Notes: generated by a model from the sequence alone, not told the origin. A DNA stretch of 64,000 bases from Sphingopyxis yananensis (GCF_020687785.1 NZ_JAJEWI010000008.1:186001-250000); one strand, 5' to 3'; counted from the first letter of the stretch, positions 17,000-26,010 are shown. Translations and numbers: made by a program.

Positions 17000-18247
17000 T
17001 CAGGCCAGTTCCACCGCCGTGACCATATAGCCATTGTCCCGCAGCGACTGCACCAGCGCATCCAAATGTTCACGGTCGCGCGCTTCGCATTCAATGTCTG
17101 TGATCAGCCCCTTGGCGGGCAAGGTGGTGAAAATGCGCTGATGGTAAATTTCGATGATATTCACCTGATGCGCGTTAAACACTTCCATCACTTTGAACAA
17201 AGCGCCGGGGCGGTCCTGCAAACGAATACGCAGGCGCGCAATGCGGCCTGACCGCGCCAAATCGCGCAGCAACACATTGGCCAGCAAACGGGTGTCAATA
17301 TTGCCGCCCGTCAGAACCAAACCAATTTTGCGGCCCGAAAATTGTTCCGGATGGGCTAGCAAAGCTGCCAAACCCGCAGCACCTGCCCCTTCGACCACCG
17401 TTTTTTCAATTTGCAGCAACAGGCTGACGGCGCGTTCCAAATGGCGTTCGGCGACCAGAACAATATCATCCTGCAAATCACGCACCAGTCGGCGGGTATA
17501 TTCGCCCGGCTGCTTCACCGCGATCCCTTCGGCCAATGTATCGCCCTCGCACGCCATATCGACGCCGTTCAATTCGGCATACATGCTGGGGTATAATTCC
17601 GCTTGCACACCCACCAAGCGAATGTCGTTTTTCACGCCGCGCGCCGCTGTGCCCATACCGCTCAACAAGCCGCCGCCGCCAATTGGAACGATCAGCGTGT
17701 CGATTTCCGGCACATCTTCCAACATTTCCAAGGCCACCGTGCCCTGCCCCGCCGCCACATGCGGATGGTCAAAGGGGTGGACAAATACCAAATTGCGCTT
17801 TTCGGCCAATTCCAGCGCATGGGCCTGTGCATCGTCGAATTTTTCGCCAAACAACACAATTTGCGCGCCATGTCCGGCGGTTTGCGTAACCTTCACCTGC
17901 GGCGTGGTTTTCGGCATGACGATGGTGACAGGCACACCCAAACGCTTGCCATGATAGGCCAAGCCCTGTGCATGATTGCCCGCCGACGCCGCAATCACGC
18001 CGCGCTTTTTGGCATCATCGTCCAGCAACAACAGCGCGTTCAGCGCGCCCCGTTCTTTATAAGCCGCCGTAAATTGATGATTTTCAAACTTAATCCAAAC
18101 ATCCGCGCCCACCAATTGCGATAGGGTCTTGCTGTGCAAGGTCGGCGTGCGCACCACCGCGCCCTGAATTCGCTCAGCAGCAGCCTGAACGTCGGTCAAG
18201 GTGATGGCCGGCAATGCGGCCGCGGGCGTATTTTGTTGATCTGTCAT
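17000..18247 (-). CDS. ilvA: Threonine ammonia-lyase
   Basis: PLP enzyme converting L-threonine to 2-oxobutanoate and ammonia, first step of isoleucine synthesis. 415 aa: a fold-type II catalytic domain with the PLP lysine in the FTAAYKERGA motif (Lys64), a GGGGLLSG phosphate-binding loop, and one C-terminal ACT domain (about 330-415). The single ACT and the ~400 aa length match the TIGR01127-type enzyme rather than E. coli IlvA with its longer regulatory part; both biosynthetic and catabolic roles are possible. ATG at 18247, divergent from the dehydrogenase at 18307. Confidence 0.93.
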   Translation of the reverse strand: MTDQQNTPAAALPAITLTDVQAAAERIQGAVVRTPTLHSKTLSQLVGADVWIKFENHQFTAAYKERGALNALLLLDDDAKKRGVIAASAGNHAQGLAYHGKRLGVPVTIVMPKTTPQVKVTQTAGHGAQIVLFGEKFDDAQAHALELAEKRNLVFVHPFDHPHVAAGQGTVALEMLEDVPEIDTLIVPIGGGGLLSGMGTAARGVKNDIRLVGVQAELYPSMYAELNGVDMACEGDTLAEGIAVKQPGEYTRRLVRDLQDDIVLVAERHLERAVSLLLQIEKTVVEGAGAAGLAALLAHPEQFSGRKIGLVLTGGNIDTRLLANVLLRDLARSGRIARLRIRLQDRPGALFKVMEVFNAHQVNIIEIYHQRIFTTLPAKGLITDIECEARDREHLDALVQSLRDNGYMVTAVELA

Positions 18248-18306
18248 ATGAACAAGCGCCCTAGCCTATCTGGCGTCATGTGAAAACAATGCTTATGATT
18301 TAATCT

Positions 18307-19185
18307 ATGCGTGATCATCCTTACCACATTAGCTTCATCGGAATGGGCGTCATGGGCGCCCCGATGGCCCGTCATTTGGCCCAAGCTGGGCACAAATTGT
18401 TCGTCTATAACCGCTCCCCCGAAAAGGCCGCCGCATGGGTCGCCGGCCATGGCGGGCGGCAGATTTTTAGTCCCGCCGAGGCAGGCGACGGCGCGGATGT
18501 CGTGATTAGCTGTGTTGGCAATGACGATGATCTGGCCGCCGTCACCATTGGTCCCGACGGGGCCTTTCACCATATGAAATCTGGCGCTTTGTTCATTGAC
18601 CACACCACGGTTTCCGCCAAAATCGCACGGCAATTGGCACTGGACGCGGCCCAGCGCGGCATATTGGCACTGGACGCCCCCGTATCAGGCGGGCAAGCGG
18701 GCGCGGAAAATGGCGCCTTGTCGATCATGTGCGGCGGCGATGTTGCGGCCTTTCAGGCGGCGGAACCCATCATGCAGGCCTATGCCGCGCGCATGGTGCA
18801 TATTGGCGAAGCGGGTGCGGGCCAGACCGCCAAAATGGTCAACCAAATTGCCATTGCCGGCGTGTTACAAGGCCTGTCCGAAGCCGTAAAATTTGCCGAA
18901 GCCGCCAATCTTGACAGCGGTAAAGTGTTTGATGCTGTCTCCGGCGGCGCAGCGTCCAGTTGGCAAATGCTCAATCGCTGGCACAGCATGGCCGAAGGGC
19001 GCTTTGATTTCGGCTTTGCCATTGACTGGATGCGCAAAGATTTGGGGCTGGCACTGGACGAGGCACGCAACAATGGGGCCAGTTTGCCCGTTACCGCCTT
19101 GGTGGACCAATTTTATGCAGAGGCGCAGGCGATGGGACACGGCCGTTCCGACACCTCTGCCCTGATCGAAAGGCTGGGTCGATGA
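18307..19185 (+). CDS. NAD(P)-dependent beta-hydroxyacid dehydrogenase (HIBADH family)
   Basis: 292 aa. The N-terminal Rossmann motif is ISFIGMGVMGAPMARHL, the substrate signature is LDAPVSGGQAGAENG, and the catalytic lysine is in GQTAKMVNQI. The family oxidises or reduces 3-hydroxyisobutyrate, tartronate semialdehyde or similar beta-hydroxyacids; the exact substrate cannot be read. It begins a three-gene operon whose members overlap by 4 bp (its TGA overlaps the next ATG), placing it with an amidohydrolase and a FAD oxidoreductase. Confidence 0.9.
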   Translation: MRDHPYHISFIGMGVMGAPMARHLAQAGHKLFVYNRSPEKAAAWVAGHGGRQIFSPAEAGDGADVVISCVGNDDDLAAVTIGPDGAFHHMKSGALFIDHTTVSAKIARQLALDAAQRGILALDAPVSGGQAGAENGALSIMCGGDVAAFQAAEPIMQAYAARMVHIGEAGAGQTAKMVNQIAIAGVLQGLSEAVKFAEAANLDSGKVFDAVSGGAASSWQMLNRWHSMAEGRFDFGFAIDWMRKDLGLALDEARNNGASLPVTALVDQFYAEAQAMGHGRSDTSALIERLGR

Positions 19186-20885
19186 GCTTTTCACGTCGCG
19201 GGCAGAACCGCTCTGCCCTCGGCTGGACGGGGATGGTGGCTGCACTATCCGTGACCATCGCCCCCGCCGCCCGTGCCGACACATTGATTGACAATGTGAA
19301 CGGCATCACGCTGGACGATCATGGCAAAATGCTCCGTTTTACCGGTCTGCTGATCGGCAAGGACGGTCATGTCAAACAAGTGCTGGAACGCGGCGACAAG
19401 CGTCCCGAACGCCCTGATTACCGCGAAGATGGCAAGGGCCGCACGATGATCCCCGGCCTTATTGACAGCCATGGCCATATGATGGGGCTGGGCTTTCAAC
19501 TCATGCTGCTGGACCTTAGCGAGACAAAATCCTTGGCCGAGGCACAGGCCGCCATCCGCGCCTATGCCGCCGAAAATCCGGAAATGCCGTGGATTGTCGG
19601 CCGCGGCTGGAATCAAGAAAAATGGGGTTTGGGCCGTTTTCCCACAGCCAATGATTTGGACGCCGCGGTGCCCGACCGCCCCGTCTGGTTGGCGCGGGTG
19701 GACGGTCATGCGGGCTGGGCCAACAGCGCCGCCATGCGCGCCGCAGGGGTGACAGCAACCAGCCAGTCGCCCGCTGGCGGACGTATAGAAATGGCCGGTG
19801 GCCAGCCCAGCGGTGTGTTTGTCGACAGCGCCATGGCGCTGGTTGAACGGGCCAAACCCCGCCCGCTAGCCCGCGACTTGGACCGCGCCTTTTTGCTGGC
19901 CCAGCGCCATTTGCTGGCGCAAGGCATCACCACCTTAACCGATATGGGAACCACCATCGAAGAATGGCAGGCCTATCGCCGCGCTGGGGACCGTGGGCAA
20001 CTGGCAATGCGGATCATCAGCTATGCCGGCGACGTCGACAATATGGCGATCATCGGCGGCCCCGGCCCCACGCCATGGCTTTATGATGACCGTCTGCGGA
20101 TGGTCGGCGTCAAATTGATGCTGGACGGGGCCTTGGGGTCACGCGGTGCATGGATGAAGCAAGCCTATTCCGACTTGCCCGCCAATGCGGCGAATAACAA
20201 AGGCTTGGCACTACTCAGCCCCGCGCAACTCCGCAACAAAATGGTCCGCGCATCCATGGACAAATTCCAAGTGGCGATTCACGCCATTGGCGATGCCGCG
20301 AACAGCGAAGCGATGGGCGCGATTGCCGATTTGAATGGCGATTTGCCCGGTGAACGCCGCTGGCGCATTGAACATGCACAGGTCATCGACCCCAGCGAAA
20401 TCGCGCGCTTTGGCCAATTGAACATTATCGCGTCGATGCAGCCCATCCACCAACCCAGCGACCGCCAAATGGCCGACCTGCGCCTTGGGCCAGTGCGCGT
20501 GGCGGGGGCCTATGCATGGAACAGCTTGAAACAAGCGGGCGCGCGCTTGGCCTTTGGGTCGGACACGCCGGTCGAAAGCCCCAATCCCTTCGCGGGCCTA
20601 GCCGCCGCCATGTCGCGCACCGACGCCGATGGTCAGCCCTTTGGCGGCTGGCAACCCCAAGAAGTGGTGGACCGCGAAACGGCGCTGGACGGCTTCACCC
20701 GCAGCGCCGCTTATGCTGCATTTGCCGAAGATCGGCTGGGCAGCTTGACGGTCGGCAAGCGCGCCGATTTTCTGCTGATCGACATCGACCCCTTCATGGC
20801 CAATCCATCGGACATTTATTCGATCAAGCCGTTGGAAACATGGGTCAATGGCGCACGCCTGTATAAACAGGGGGATGGCCGTTGA
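19182..20885 (+). CDS. Exported metal-dependent amidohydrolase (YtcJ/amidohydrolase_3 family)
   Basis: 567 aa. An N-terminal signal peptide ends around the AARA cleavage region near residue 33. A TIM-barrel amidohydrolase follows, with the metal motif PGLIDSHGHMMG, DGALGSRGAW, AIHAIGDAANSEA, RIEHAQVI and FGSDTPVESPNPFAG. The family cleaves amides and carbamates, including N-acyl compounds, but the substrate here is unknown. It overlaps the upstream dehydrogenase (ATGA) and the downstream oxidoreductase (TTGA), indicating a single transcript. Confidence 0.9.
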   Translation: MSFSRRGQNRSALGWTGMVAALSVTIAPAARADTLIDNVNGITLDDHGKMLRFTGLLIGKDGHVKQVLERGDKRPERPDYREDGKGRTMIPGLIDSHGHMMGLGFQLMLLDLSETKSLAEAQAAIRAYAAENPEMPWIVGRGWNQEKWGLGRFPTANDLDAAVPDRPVWLARVDGHAGWANSAAMRAAGVTATSQSPAGGRIEMAGGQPSGVFVDSAMALVERAKPRPLARDLDRAFLLAQRHLLAQGITTLTDMGTTIEEWQAYRRAGDRGQLAMRIISYAGDVDNMAIIGGPGPTPWLYDDRLRMVGVKLMLDGALGSRGAWMKQAYSDLPANAANNKGLALLSPAQLRNKMVRASMDKFQVAIHAIGDAANSEAMGAIADLNGDLPGERRWRIEHAQVIDPSEIARFGQLNIIASMQPIHQPSDRQMADLRLGPVRVAGAYAWNSLKQAGARLAFGSDTPVESPNPFAGLAAAMSRTDADGQPFGGWQPQEVVDRETALDGFTRSAAYAAFAEDRLGSLTVGKRADFLLIDIDPFMANPSDIYSIKPLETWVNGARLYKQGDGR

Positions 20886-22129
20886 CCCTTGACCGCCGCC
20901 AATGGATGACCGGCCTCAGCGCGCTGGGCATCACCGCCGCCGCCCATGCGGCATCCCCCCTTTGGGCCGCAACCAGCAGCAAAAAACGCGAATCGCGCAA
21001 GCGCAGGGACGCCAAATCCCCCGATACCCATGTCGATGTGGCGATTATTGGTGCCGGTGCCTTGGGTGCGTGGACGGCGTGGCATTTGGTGCGGCGCGGG
21101 CAGAATGTGCGGATATTTGATGCTTATGGCGCGGGCAATGGCCGTGCCGCATCCAATTTGCAGACCATGTTCTTGGACCCGACACAAGGCGGCGACGCGC
21201 TTTATGCCAGCATGGCCCAACGCGCCTTGGATGGGTGGCAAAATCTGTCCAACAGCGCCAGCCTGCCGATTGTGACGCCCTGCAGCGTGCTGACCGGCCT
21301 TGGGGCCAGCGAAGCCGCCACCATCGCAGCCGCAGCCAATTCGTCCGCCCAGTCGGCGGACATGCTGCGCCGTTCCTATCCGCAAATGCTGTGGCAGGAC
21401 GGCGAATATGCCATTGCCAACAGCGGCGGCGGGATGATTGCGGGACGCCGTGCGATATTGGAAACCTTGGCCGACGCGCGGCTGAGCGTGGAAGACATTG
21501 TGATGCCTGCCCCGCTGCAGGACAAGCGCCAGCAGCGCTATACTTTGCCGGATGGCGGCACCGCTACGCATTTACTCTATGCTTGCGGCGCTTGGTTGAC
21601 CGAGGTTTTCCCCCAACTCATCACCCCCGCCAAATTATCCGCCGTGCGGCATCAGCTCTTTCATTTCGGTGCGGGCCAAGGCGATGTGCAATATCGCATG
21701 CCCGCCATGCCCGCCGTGGTTGACCGGCATTTCGGCTTTACCGCATTGCCCGACCTCGAAGGTCGCGGGGTCAGGGTGTGGAGCCACCGCCCGGATGCCA
21801 GCATCGACCCCGACAGTTTCGACCGCCGCAGCGACGACCGCGCTTTGGCCGCCTGTCGCCAATGGCTGGCGGCGCGCCTGCCACGGCTGGCCAATGCTCC
21901 GGTCGTCAACAGCCAAGCCGCCCATGATTGCCGCACCAACAGCGGGGATTTGTTGATGGATCGCTTCCCCAATCACAATCGCGTCTGGATGCTGAGTGGG
22001 GGTGCGGGGCGCGCATTTGGTCTGGCCCCCGCCATTGGCGAACGCATGGCCGATCATATTTTGGACGCCAACCGCGCGGTGGAACCGCGCTGGTCCCTGC
22101 CCAGCCTGACGGGCAGCATCATCAGCTAG
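20882..22129 (+). CDS. Tat-exported FAD-dependent oxidoreductase (DAO family)
   Basis: 415 aa. The N-terminus DRRQWMTGLSALGITAAAHA is a Tat-like twin-arginine signal. The FAD dinucleotide-binding motif is VAIIGAGALGAWTAWHL (about 57-73), and the C-terminal block RVWMLSGGAGRAFGLAPAIGE is typical of D-amino-acid/glycine oxidase-like flavoproteins. The start is TTG 20882, overlapping the amidohydrolase stop and preceded by GGGGGATGG. Location is probably periplasmic, like the amidohydrolase. Its TAG stop is part of the CTAG that flanks the MITE-like element. Substrate unknown. Confidence 0.85.
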   Translation: MTLDRRQWMTGLSALGITAAAHAASPLWAATSSKKRESRKRRDAKSPDTHVDVAIIGAGALGAWTAWHLVRRGQNVRIFDAYGAGNGRAASNLQTMFLDPTQGGDALYASMAQRALDGWQNLSNSASLPIVTPCSVLTGLGASEAATIAAAANSSAQSADMLRRSYPQMLWQDGEYAIANSGGGMIAGRRAILETLADARLSVEDIVMPAPLQDKRQQRYTLPDGGTATHLLYACGAWLTEVFPQLITPAKLSAVRHQLFHFGAGQGDVQYRMPAMPAVVDRHFGFTALPDLEGRGVRVWSHRPDASIDPDSFDRRSDDRALAACRQWLAARLPRLANAPVVNSQAAHDCRTNSGDLLMDRFPNHNRVWMLSGGAGRAFGLAPAIGERMADHILDANRAVEPRWSLPSLTGSIIS

Positions 22130-22293
22130 GGTCAGGACCTATGTATTTCGCGATCGAGGTTTGAGGCGATATGCCGCAGGGCGAGGAGGAAAGACGAAGG
22201 AATATGATAATATTTCAAGGATTTTCGACGAAGCCATGGGGCCTATCGGTCAAATCCCTACGGGACGCCGAAATACATAGGTCCGGACCCTAG
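22126..22293. mobile_element. MITE-like element with terminal inverted repeats and CTAG duplication
   Basis: A 160 bp core (22130-22289) is bounded by 21 bp inverted repeats at 22130-22150 and 22269-22289 that differ at one position; each begins GGTC(A/C)GGACC and ends TATTTCG. Both ends are flanked by CTAG (22126-22129 and 22290-22293), the target duplication expected for IS5-group elements that insert at YTAR. No transposase fits inside, so it would be non-autonomous. The left CTAG provides the stop codon of the FAD oxidoreductase. Confidence 0.7.
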
Positions 22294-22301
22294 GGTCAAT
22301 T

Positions 22302-22326
22302 GGGCAGGCCGTAACCAGACCTGCCC
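22302..22326 (-). terminator. Hairpin downstream of torF-type gene
   Basis: GGGCAGG (22302-22308) pairs with CCTGCCC (22320-22326), a 7 bp GC stem with an 11 nt loop, 27 bp past the stop of the putative porin gene. No T-run follows, so it may be a weak or Rho-assisted end. Confidence 0.35.
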
Positions 22327-22352
22327 CCCCGACTTGTCGGTTACTTCCCCCG

Positions 22353-23096
22353 TTAAAATGACGCACCCAAGGAAAAAAGCACGGCGCCATCCGCGCCAAC
22401 GCCTTCCTTAAACCCAAAGGCTCGCGGCGCATCGGTGTTCACATAAGAAACGCCCAAGGTCAGCATTTTATAGCTGAAATCGACCCCAACGGAATAATCC
22501 AAAACATCGCCGTCCAAGCCGCCCAAGGCGCTGTCGCTCTTGGAATAGCCAACATGGCCTTTCAGCGTCAGCGGCGTGTTGGTGATGCCCACACCCACAT
22601 CGCTATAGACATAAACCGCGCTATAATCGCCCAGTGCCGTCTGGCCGCTGGGAGCCCATGCCACACCAGCCTTTACCGACGCAGGGCCAACATCCCCCGA
22701 CAAAGAGAAATAGGGTTCCAGAATATTGGTGCCCGAACCACCACCAGGATAGAAATAGCTGGTCAGGCCAATATCAGCGGTCAAGCCCGACGTCACTTCG
22801 CGGGCATAGCCAGCAAAGACGTCAATTTCGGTGCCATTGGCAAATCCAATGCTGCTGCCCCATGTACCGATATATAATCCGCTGTCGTGGCTGACCGTCA
22901 AGCCACCCTGAATTGCGGCCTTTTCATTGCTTTGTGAAAATCCGCGAAAGCGGTAATCGCTGACCACCGTGGCGCTGCCCGAAATGGTGATGCCGTCACT
23001 ATCGTCAGCCCCTGCACCATCTTGGGCCAAGGCGGCGACCGGAAAAGCGGCGACGGCCGCGAAAACAGCCAAGGCTGCATGTGCAATTTTTTTCAT
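22353..23096 (-). CDS. TorF-family putative outer-membrane porin
   Basis: 247 aa. A cleavable signal peptide (MKKIAHAALAVFAAVAAFPVAALAQ-type, cleavage after ALA near residue 24) precedes a beta-rich domain of the TorF (Gcw_chp) family, with the hallmark SGSATVVSDYRFRGFSQS near residues 39-56. It predicts an outer-membrane beta barrel ending in aromatic LGASF. The substrate of the family is not defined. The ATG at 23096 has AAGGATC upstream. A second, related TorF gene lies 238 bp upstream on the same strand. Confidence 0.9.
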   Translation of the reverse strand: MKKIAHAALAVFAAVAAFPVAALAQDGAGADDSDGITISGSATVVSDYRFRGFSQSNEKAAIQGGLTVSHDSGLYIGTWGSSIGFANGTEIDVFAGYAREVTSGLTADIGLTSYFYPGGGSGTNILEPYFSLSGDVGPASVKAGVAWAPSGQTALGDYSAVYVYSDVGVGITNTPLTLKGHVGYSKSDSALGGLDGDVLDYSVGVDFSYKMLTLGVSYVNTDAPRAFGFKEGVGADGAVLFSLGASF

Positions 23097-23228
23097 GGAT
23101 GATCCTTTTAATCAAAAAGTGGATCGTCCCTGCCTGCTGCAAACCGGCCAGCCTCTTGTTGGGCTGAATCCTTGCCTGCCCGTTCATCTTGTCCAAAATT
23201 ATTGCAGCGCACAATTTAAAAAAGTGCG

Positions 23229-23244
23229 GTTCCGAATTTGGAAC
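23229..23244. promoter_or_regulatory. Palindrome GTTCC-N6-GGAAC upstream of torF gene
   Basis: GTTCCGAATTTGGAAC is an inverted repeat with 5 bp arms, 133 bp upstream of the second porin start. It could be an operator. The GGAAC halves are not followed by CGTT at 16-17 bp on either strand, so it is not an EcfG promoter. Confidence 0.3.
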
Positions 23245-23283
23245 ATTGCGCTGCGATAAATATACAACAATGCGGTGCTGCTG

Positions 23284-23316
23284 GCGATGCTGCAAACCCA
23301 TCAGCCGCAGCATCGC
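23284..23316. terminator. Strong hairpin between the two torF genes
   Basis: GCGATGCTGC at 23284-23293 pairs perfectly with GCAGCATCGC at 23307-23316, a 10 bp stem with a 13 nt loop, 18 bp after the stop of the upstream porin gene. Lacking a T-run, it may stabilise the 3' end or attenuate read-through. Confidence 0.45.
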
Positions 23317-23334
23317 TATACTGGCCTTGTACGG

Positions 23335-24099
23335 TCAGAAAAATAATCCAAGCGACAAGATGATCTGCCCATCATAATATTTGTCCAGCGCCTTCACGCC
23401 CGTAGTGCGGACATTGGTGTCCACATAGCTCAGCCCTGCGGTGACTGGCCCAATATTGGCCGATGCCCCCAACGACCAATCCCAAACATGATCCTTGGGA
23501 CCAAAACGGGCCAAGGCGCCGTCCGTATAGCCCGTCTGTGCCTTGATGGTCACGGGCGTATTGGGGATGCCCGCCGACACAGCAAAGGACGCATAAAGAT
23601 TGTCGGATCCCAACGCCGACTGGTTCCACGCATAATCCAGCGATGCCTTGGCCTCGACCGGCCCAATCAAATAGCCGATCTGGCTGTTCAATTCGGCATA
23701 ATCGCTATTGCCCATCGCCTGTTTTCCATCGGGATATAGATAATAGGTCAGGCCGACATCCAAGGTCGTTCCCGATGCAATTTCGCGGGCATAGCCGCCA
23801 TATAATTGCGTTTCCAAGCCCCCCAGAATCGCCGTATCTTTGATGTTACTGGCCCAAGCCCCCGCATAGATGCCGCTATAATGTTGGACAGTGATTTGGG
23901 GCTGAAAGGCGATATCGCCGCCGGTTTGCGACAATCCACGATAGCGATAATCGCTGACCAGCACGGCCCCGCCCGTCACGCTGATATCGCCAGGGGCATC
24001 CGTCTGTGCGGACGCCGACGGCGCAGCAGACAGACCCACCGCCATGGCCAGCAGCAATTTCGCTGCCACTGGGAGTGATATATTTTTGCCCGCCATCAT
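23335..24099 (-). CDS. TorF-family putative outer-membrane porin, paralogue
   Basis: 254 aa. The signal peptide is about 31 residues, with cleavage after SASA. The same TorF hallmark follows (VTGGAVLVSDYRYRGLSQTGGD), as does an outer-membrane barrel pattern ending LSLGLFF with a terminal Phe. It is clearly related to the downstream gene (shared SDYRxRG, GxYAGxWxS, PNTPxTxK motifs), so the pair arose by tandem duplication and then diverged. ATG at 24099 with GAGGTGAAGG upstream. Confidence 0.9.
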   Translation of the reverse strand: MMAGKNISLPVAAKLLLAMAVGLSAAPSASAQTDAPGDISVTGGAVLVSDYRYRGLSQTGGDIAFQPQITVQHYSGIYAGAWASNIKDTAILGGLETQLYGGYAREIASGTTLDVGLTYYLYPDGKQAMGNSDYAELNSQIGYLIGPVEAKASLDYAWNQSALGSDNLYASFAVSAGIPNTPVTIKAQTGYTDGALARFGPKDHVWDWSLGASANIGPVTAGLSYVDTNVRTTGVKALDKYYDGQIILSLGLFF

Positions 24100-24231
24100 G
24101 CCTTCACCTCATTCTTGCACCACTTTTATCGCGTCATATGGCGGTTGCGGCACTAGGGATAATTTGGGCGTTTCTTAACCCGCAAATTCGACATATTCCA
24201 CCCTATCCGCGTCAACTAACGTCCACGCCCT

Positions 24232-24260
24232 TTGCCATTTCATGGGGGCATTGCTACATA
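24232..24260 (+). promoter_or_regulatory. Candidate sigma-70 promoter of ispG
   Basis: TTGCCA (24232-24237), a 17 bp spacer, and TACATA (24255-24260), 45 bp upstream of the ispG ATG. Box matches are moderate, but the spacing is ideal. Confidence 0.45.
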
Positions 24261-24305
24261 AGGCGGCGACATACCTCCCCTTCTGCATCACCGAGTTGAG
24301 CAAAT

Positions 24306-25457
24306 ATGAGCGATCACAACCCCAGCCTGCGTCCTTGGCGTGATATTGCGCGGCGCGAATGTCGCCAGATCATGGTTGGCAATGTCCCCGTGGGTGGCGG
24401 CGCACCGATCAGCGTGCAAACCATGACGAACACGCTGACCAGCGACGTAAACGCCACCATCAACCAAATCCGCCGATGCGAAGATGCGGGGGCCGATTTG
24501 ATTCGGGTTTCCTGCCCCGACACCGATTCCACCGCCGCCTTGGGCGCGATTGTGAAGGCATCGAATATCCCAATCATCGCCGATATTCATTTTCACTATA
24601 AACGCGCCCTCGAAGCCGCAGACGCAGGTGCCGCCTGTTTGCGCATCAACCCCGGCAATATCGGGTCATCGCAGCGCGTGGCCGAAGTCGTGCGCGCCGC
24701 CAAAGCCAATGGCTGTGCCATTCGCATCGGCGTGAATGCAGGCAGCTTGGAATCCGACCTGCTGGAAAAATATGGCGAGCCGTGCCCCGATGCCTTGGTG
24801 GAAAGCGCGCTGGACCATATCAAGCTGCTGCAAGACCATGATTTTCATGAATATAAGGTCGCCGTAAAGGCCAGCGACGTGTTCTTGGCTGTCGCTTCTT
24901 ATATGCAATTGGCGGAAGCGGTGGATTGCCCGCTGCATTTGGGCATCACCGAAGCGGGCGGCTTGATTGGCGGCACAGTGAAATCCGCGCTGGGCATTGG
25001 CAATATGCTGTGGGGCGGCGTGGGCGACACCATTCGTGTCAGCCTGTCGGCGGAACCAGAAGAAGAAATTCGTGTTGGCTATGAAATCCTAAAATCGCTT
25101 GGCCTACGCACGCGCGGTGTCCGCGTTGTGTCCTGCCCCAGCTGCGCCCGCCAAGGCTTTGACGTCATCCGCACGGTGCAAGCCTTGGAAGACGCGCTGC
25201 AACATATCAAAACCCCTATGTCACTGTCGGTGCTGGGATGCGTGGTCAATGGCCCCGGCGAAGCGCGCGAAACCGACATTGGCATTACCGGCGGCGGCAA
25301 TGGCAAGCATATGGTCTATTTGTCCGGCGTCACCGACCATCATGTGCAGGACGATGATATGATTGCCCATATCGTCAAGCTGGTCGAATCCAAAGCCGCC
25401 GAAATTGATGCGGGCACAGCCATCAGCATGGACACCAAACATGGCAAGGCCGCCTGA
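24306..25457 (+). CDS. ispG: 4-hydroxy-3-methylbut-2-en-1-yl diphosphate synthase
   Basis: Penultimate enzyme of the MEP isoprenoid pathway, reductively opening methylerythritol cyclodiphosphate. 383 aa. The N-terminal TIM barrel begins [27 protein letters not shown]. The C-terminal [4Fe-4S] cysteines are visible in [13 protein letters not shown] and [22 protein letters not shown]. The short two-domain form without the plant/chlamydial insert is as expected in proteobacteria. Followed 54 bp later by a GNAT gene on the same strand. Confidence 0.97.
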   Translation: MSDHNPSLRPWRDIARRECRQIMVGNVPVGGGAPISVQTMTNTLTSDVNATINQIRRCEDAGADLIRVSCPDTDSTAALGAIVKASNIPIIADIHFHYKRALEAADAGAACLRINPGNIGSSQRVAEVVRAAKANGCAIRIGVNAGSLESDLLEKYGEPCPDALVESALDHIKLLQDHDFHEYKVAVKASDVFLAVASYMQLAEAVDCPLHLGITEAGGLIGGTVKSALGIGNMLWGGVGDTIRVSLSAEPEEEIRVGYEILKSLGLRTRGVRVVSCPSCARQGFDVIRTVQALEDALQHIKTPMSLSVLGCVVNGPGEARETDIGITGGGNGKHMVYLSGVTDHHVQDDDMIAHIVKLVESKAAEIDAGTAISMDTKHGKAA

Positions 25458-25470
25458 ACGGTGATGCGTC

Positions 25471-25502
25471 CCATAGGGTGGAAGGGCCATAGGGTGGAAG
25501 GG
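25471..25502. repeat. 16 bp perfect tandem duplication
   Basis: CCATAGGGTGGAAGGG occurs twice back to back (25471-25486 and 25487-25502). The second copy supplies the GGAAGGGG ribosome-binding region of the downstream GNAT gene; the first copy is an upstream duplicate. Confidence 0.9.
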
Positions 25503-25511
25503 GCTGACCGG

Positions 25512-25991
25512 ATGAGCGTGTCACTGCGCCCCGCCCACCGCGATGATTTGCCGCTGATCGCCAACTTCATTCGCGAATTGGCCGAATATGAAAAGCTGGC
25601 CCATGCGGTGCGCTTTTCCGATGCTGATTTGGACCATAACCTGTTCGGCCCACGCCCTTATGCCGAAGTGGTGATCGGTGAAGTGAACGGACAGGCACAA
25701 GGCTTTGCCTTGTTCTTCCACAATTTCTCGACCTTTGAAGGCAAAGCGGGAATCCACCTCGAGGATTTATATGTGCGCCCAAGCGCGCGCGGCCATGGTT
25801 TGGGTCTCGCGTTGCTGCGCCATTTGGCGACCGTCGCCGAGCAGCGCGATTGCGCAAGGCTGGAATGGAATGTGCTGGATTGGAACAGCCCCGCCATCGG
25901 CTTTTACGAAAGCCTTGGCGCGCAAATGATGACGGACTGGTCGGCCATGCGCGTCGATGGTCCCGCCTTGGCGGCGCTGGCGCGGCGCTAG
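25512..25991 (+). CDS. GNAT acetyltransferase, diamine (SSAT)-like
   Basis: About 159 aa. Strong resemblance to the spermidine/diamine or thialysine N-acetyltransferase group: the N-terminal LRPAHRDDLPLIANFIRELAEYEK, the IHLEDLYVRPSARGHGLGLALL acetyl-CoA loop and the WNVLDWNSPAIGFYESLGA motif are all there. The frame opens with GTG at 25461, but the ATG at 25512 follows a GGAAGGGG Shine-Dalgarno and gives the family N-terminus. Probably the second gene of the ispG transcript, ending at the bidirectional terminator 26011-26048. Confidence 0.88.
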   Translation: MSVSLRPAHRDDLPLIANFIRELAEYEKLAHAVRFSDADLDHNLFGPRPYAEVVIGEVNGQAQGFALFFHNFSTFEGKAGIHLEDLYVRPSARGHGLGLALLRHLATVAEQRDCARLEWNVLDWNSPAIGFYESLGAQMMTDWSAMRVDGPALAALARR

Positions 25992-26010
25992 GTCCTCAAC
26001 CAACAACATT

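Noticed and set aside
15954-17030. 358-codon plus-strand frame opposite the GNAT and thioesterase genes
   Set aside because: Overlaps two convincing minus-strand genes with no protein signature of its own.
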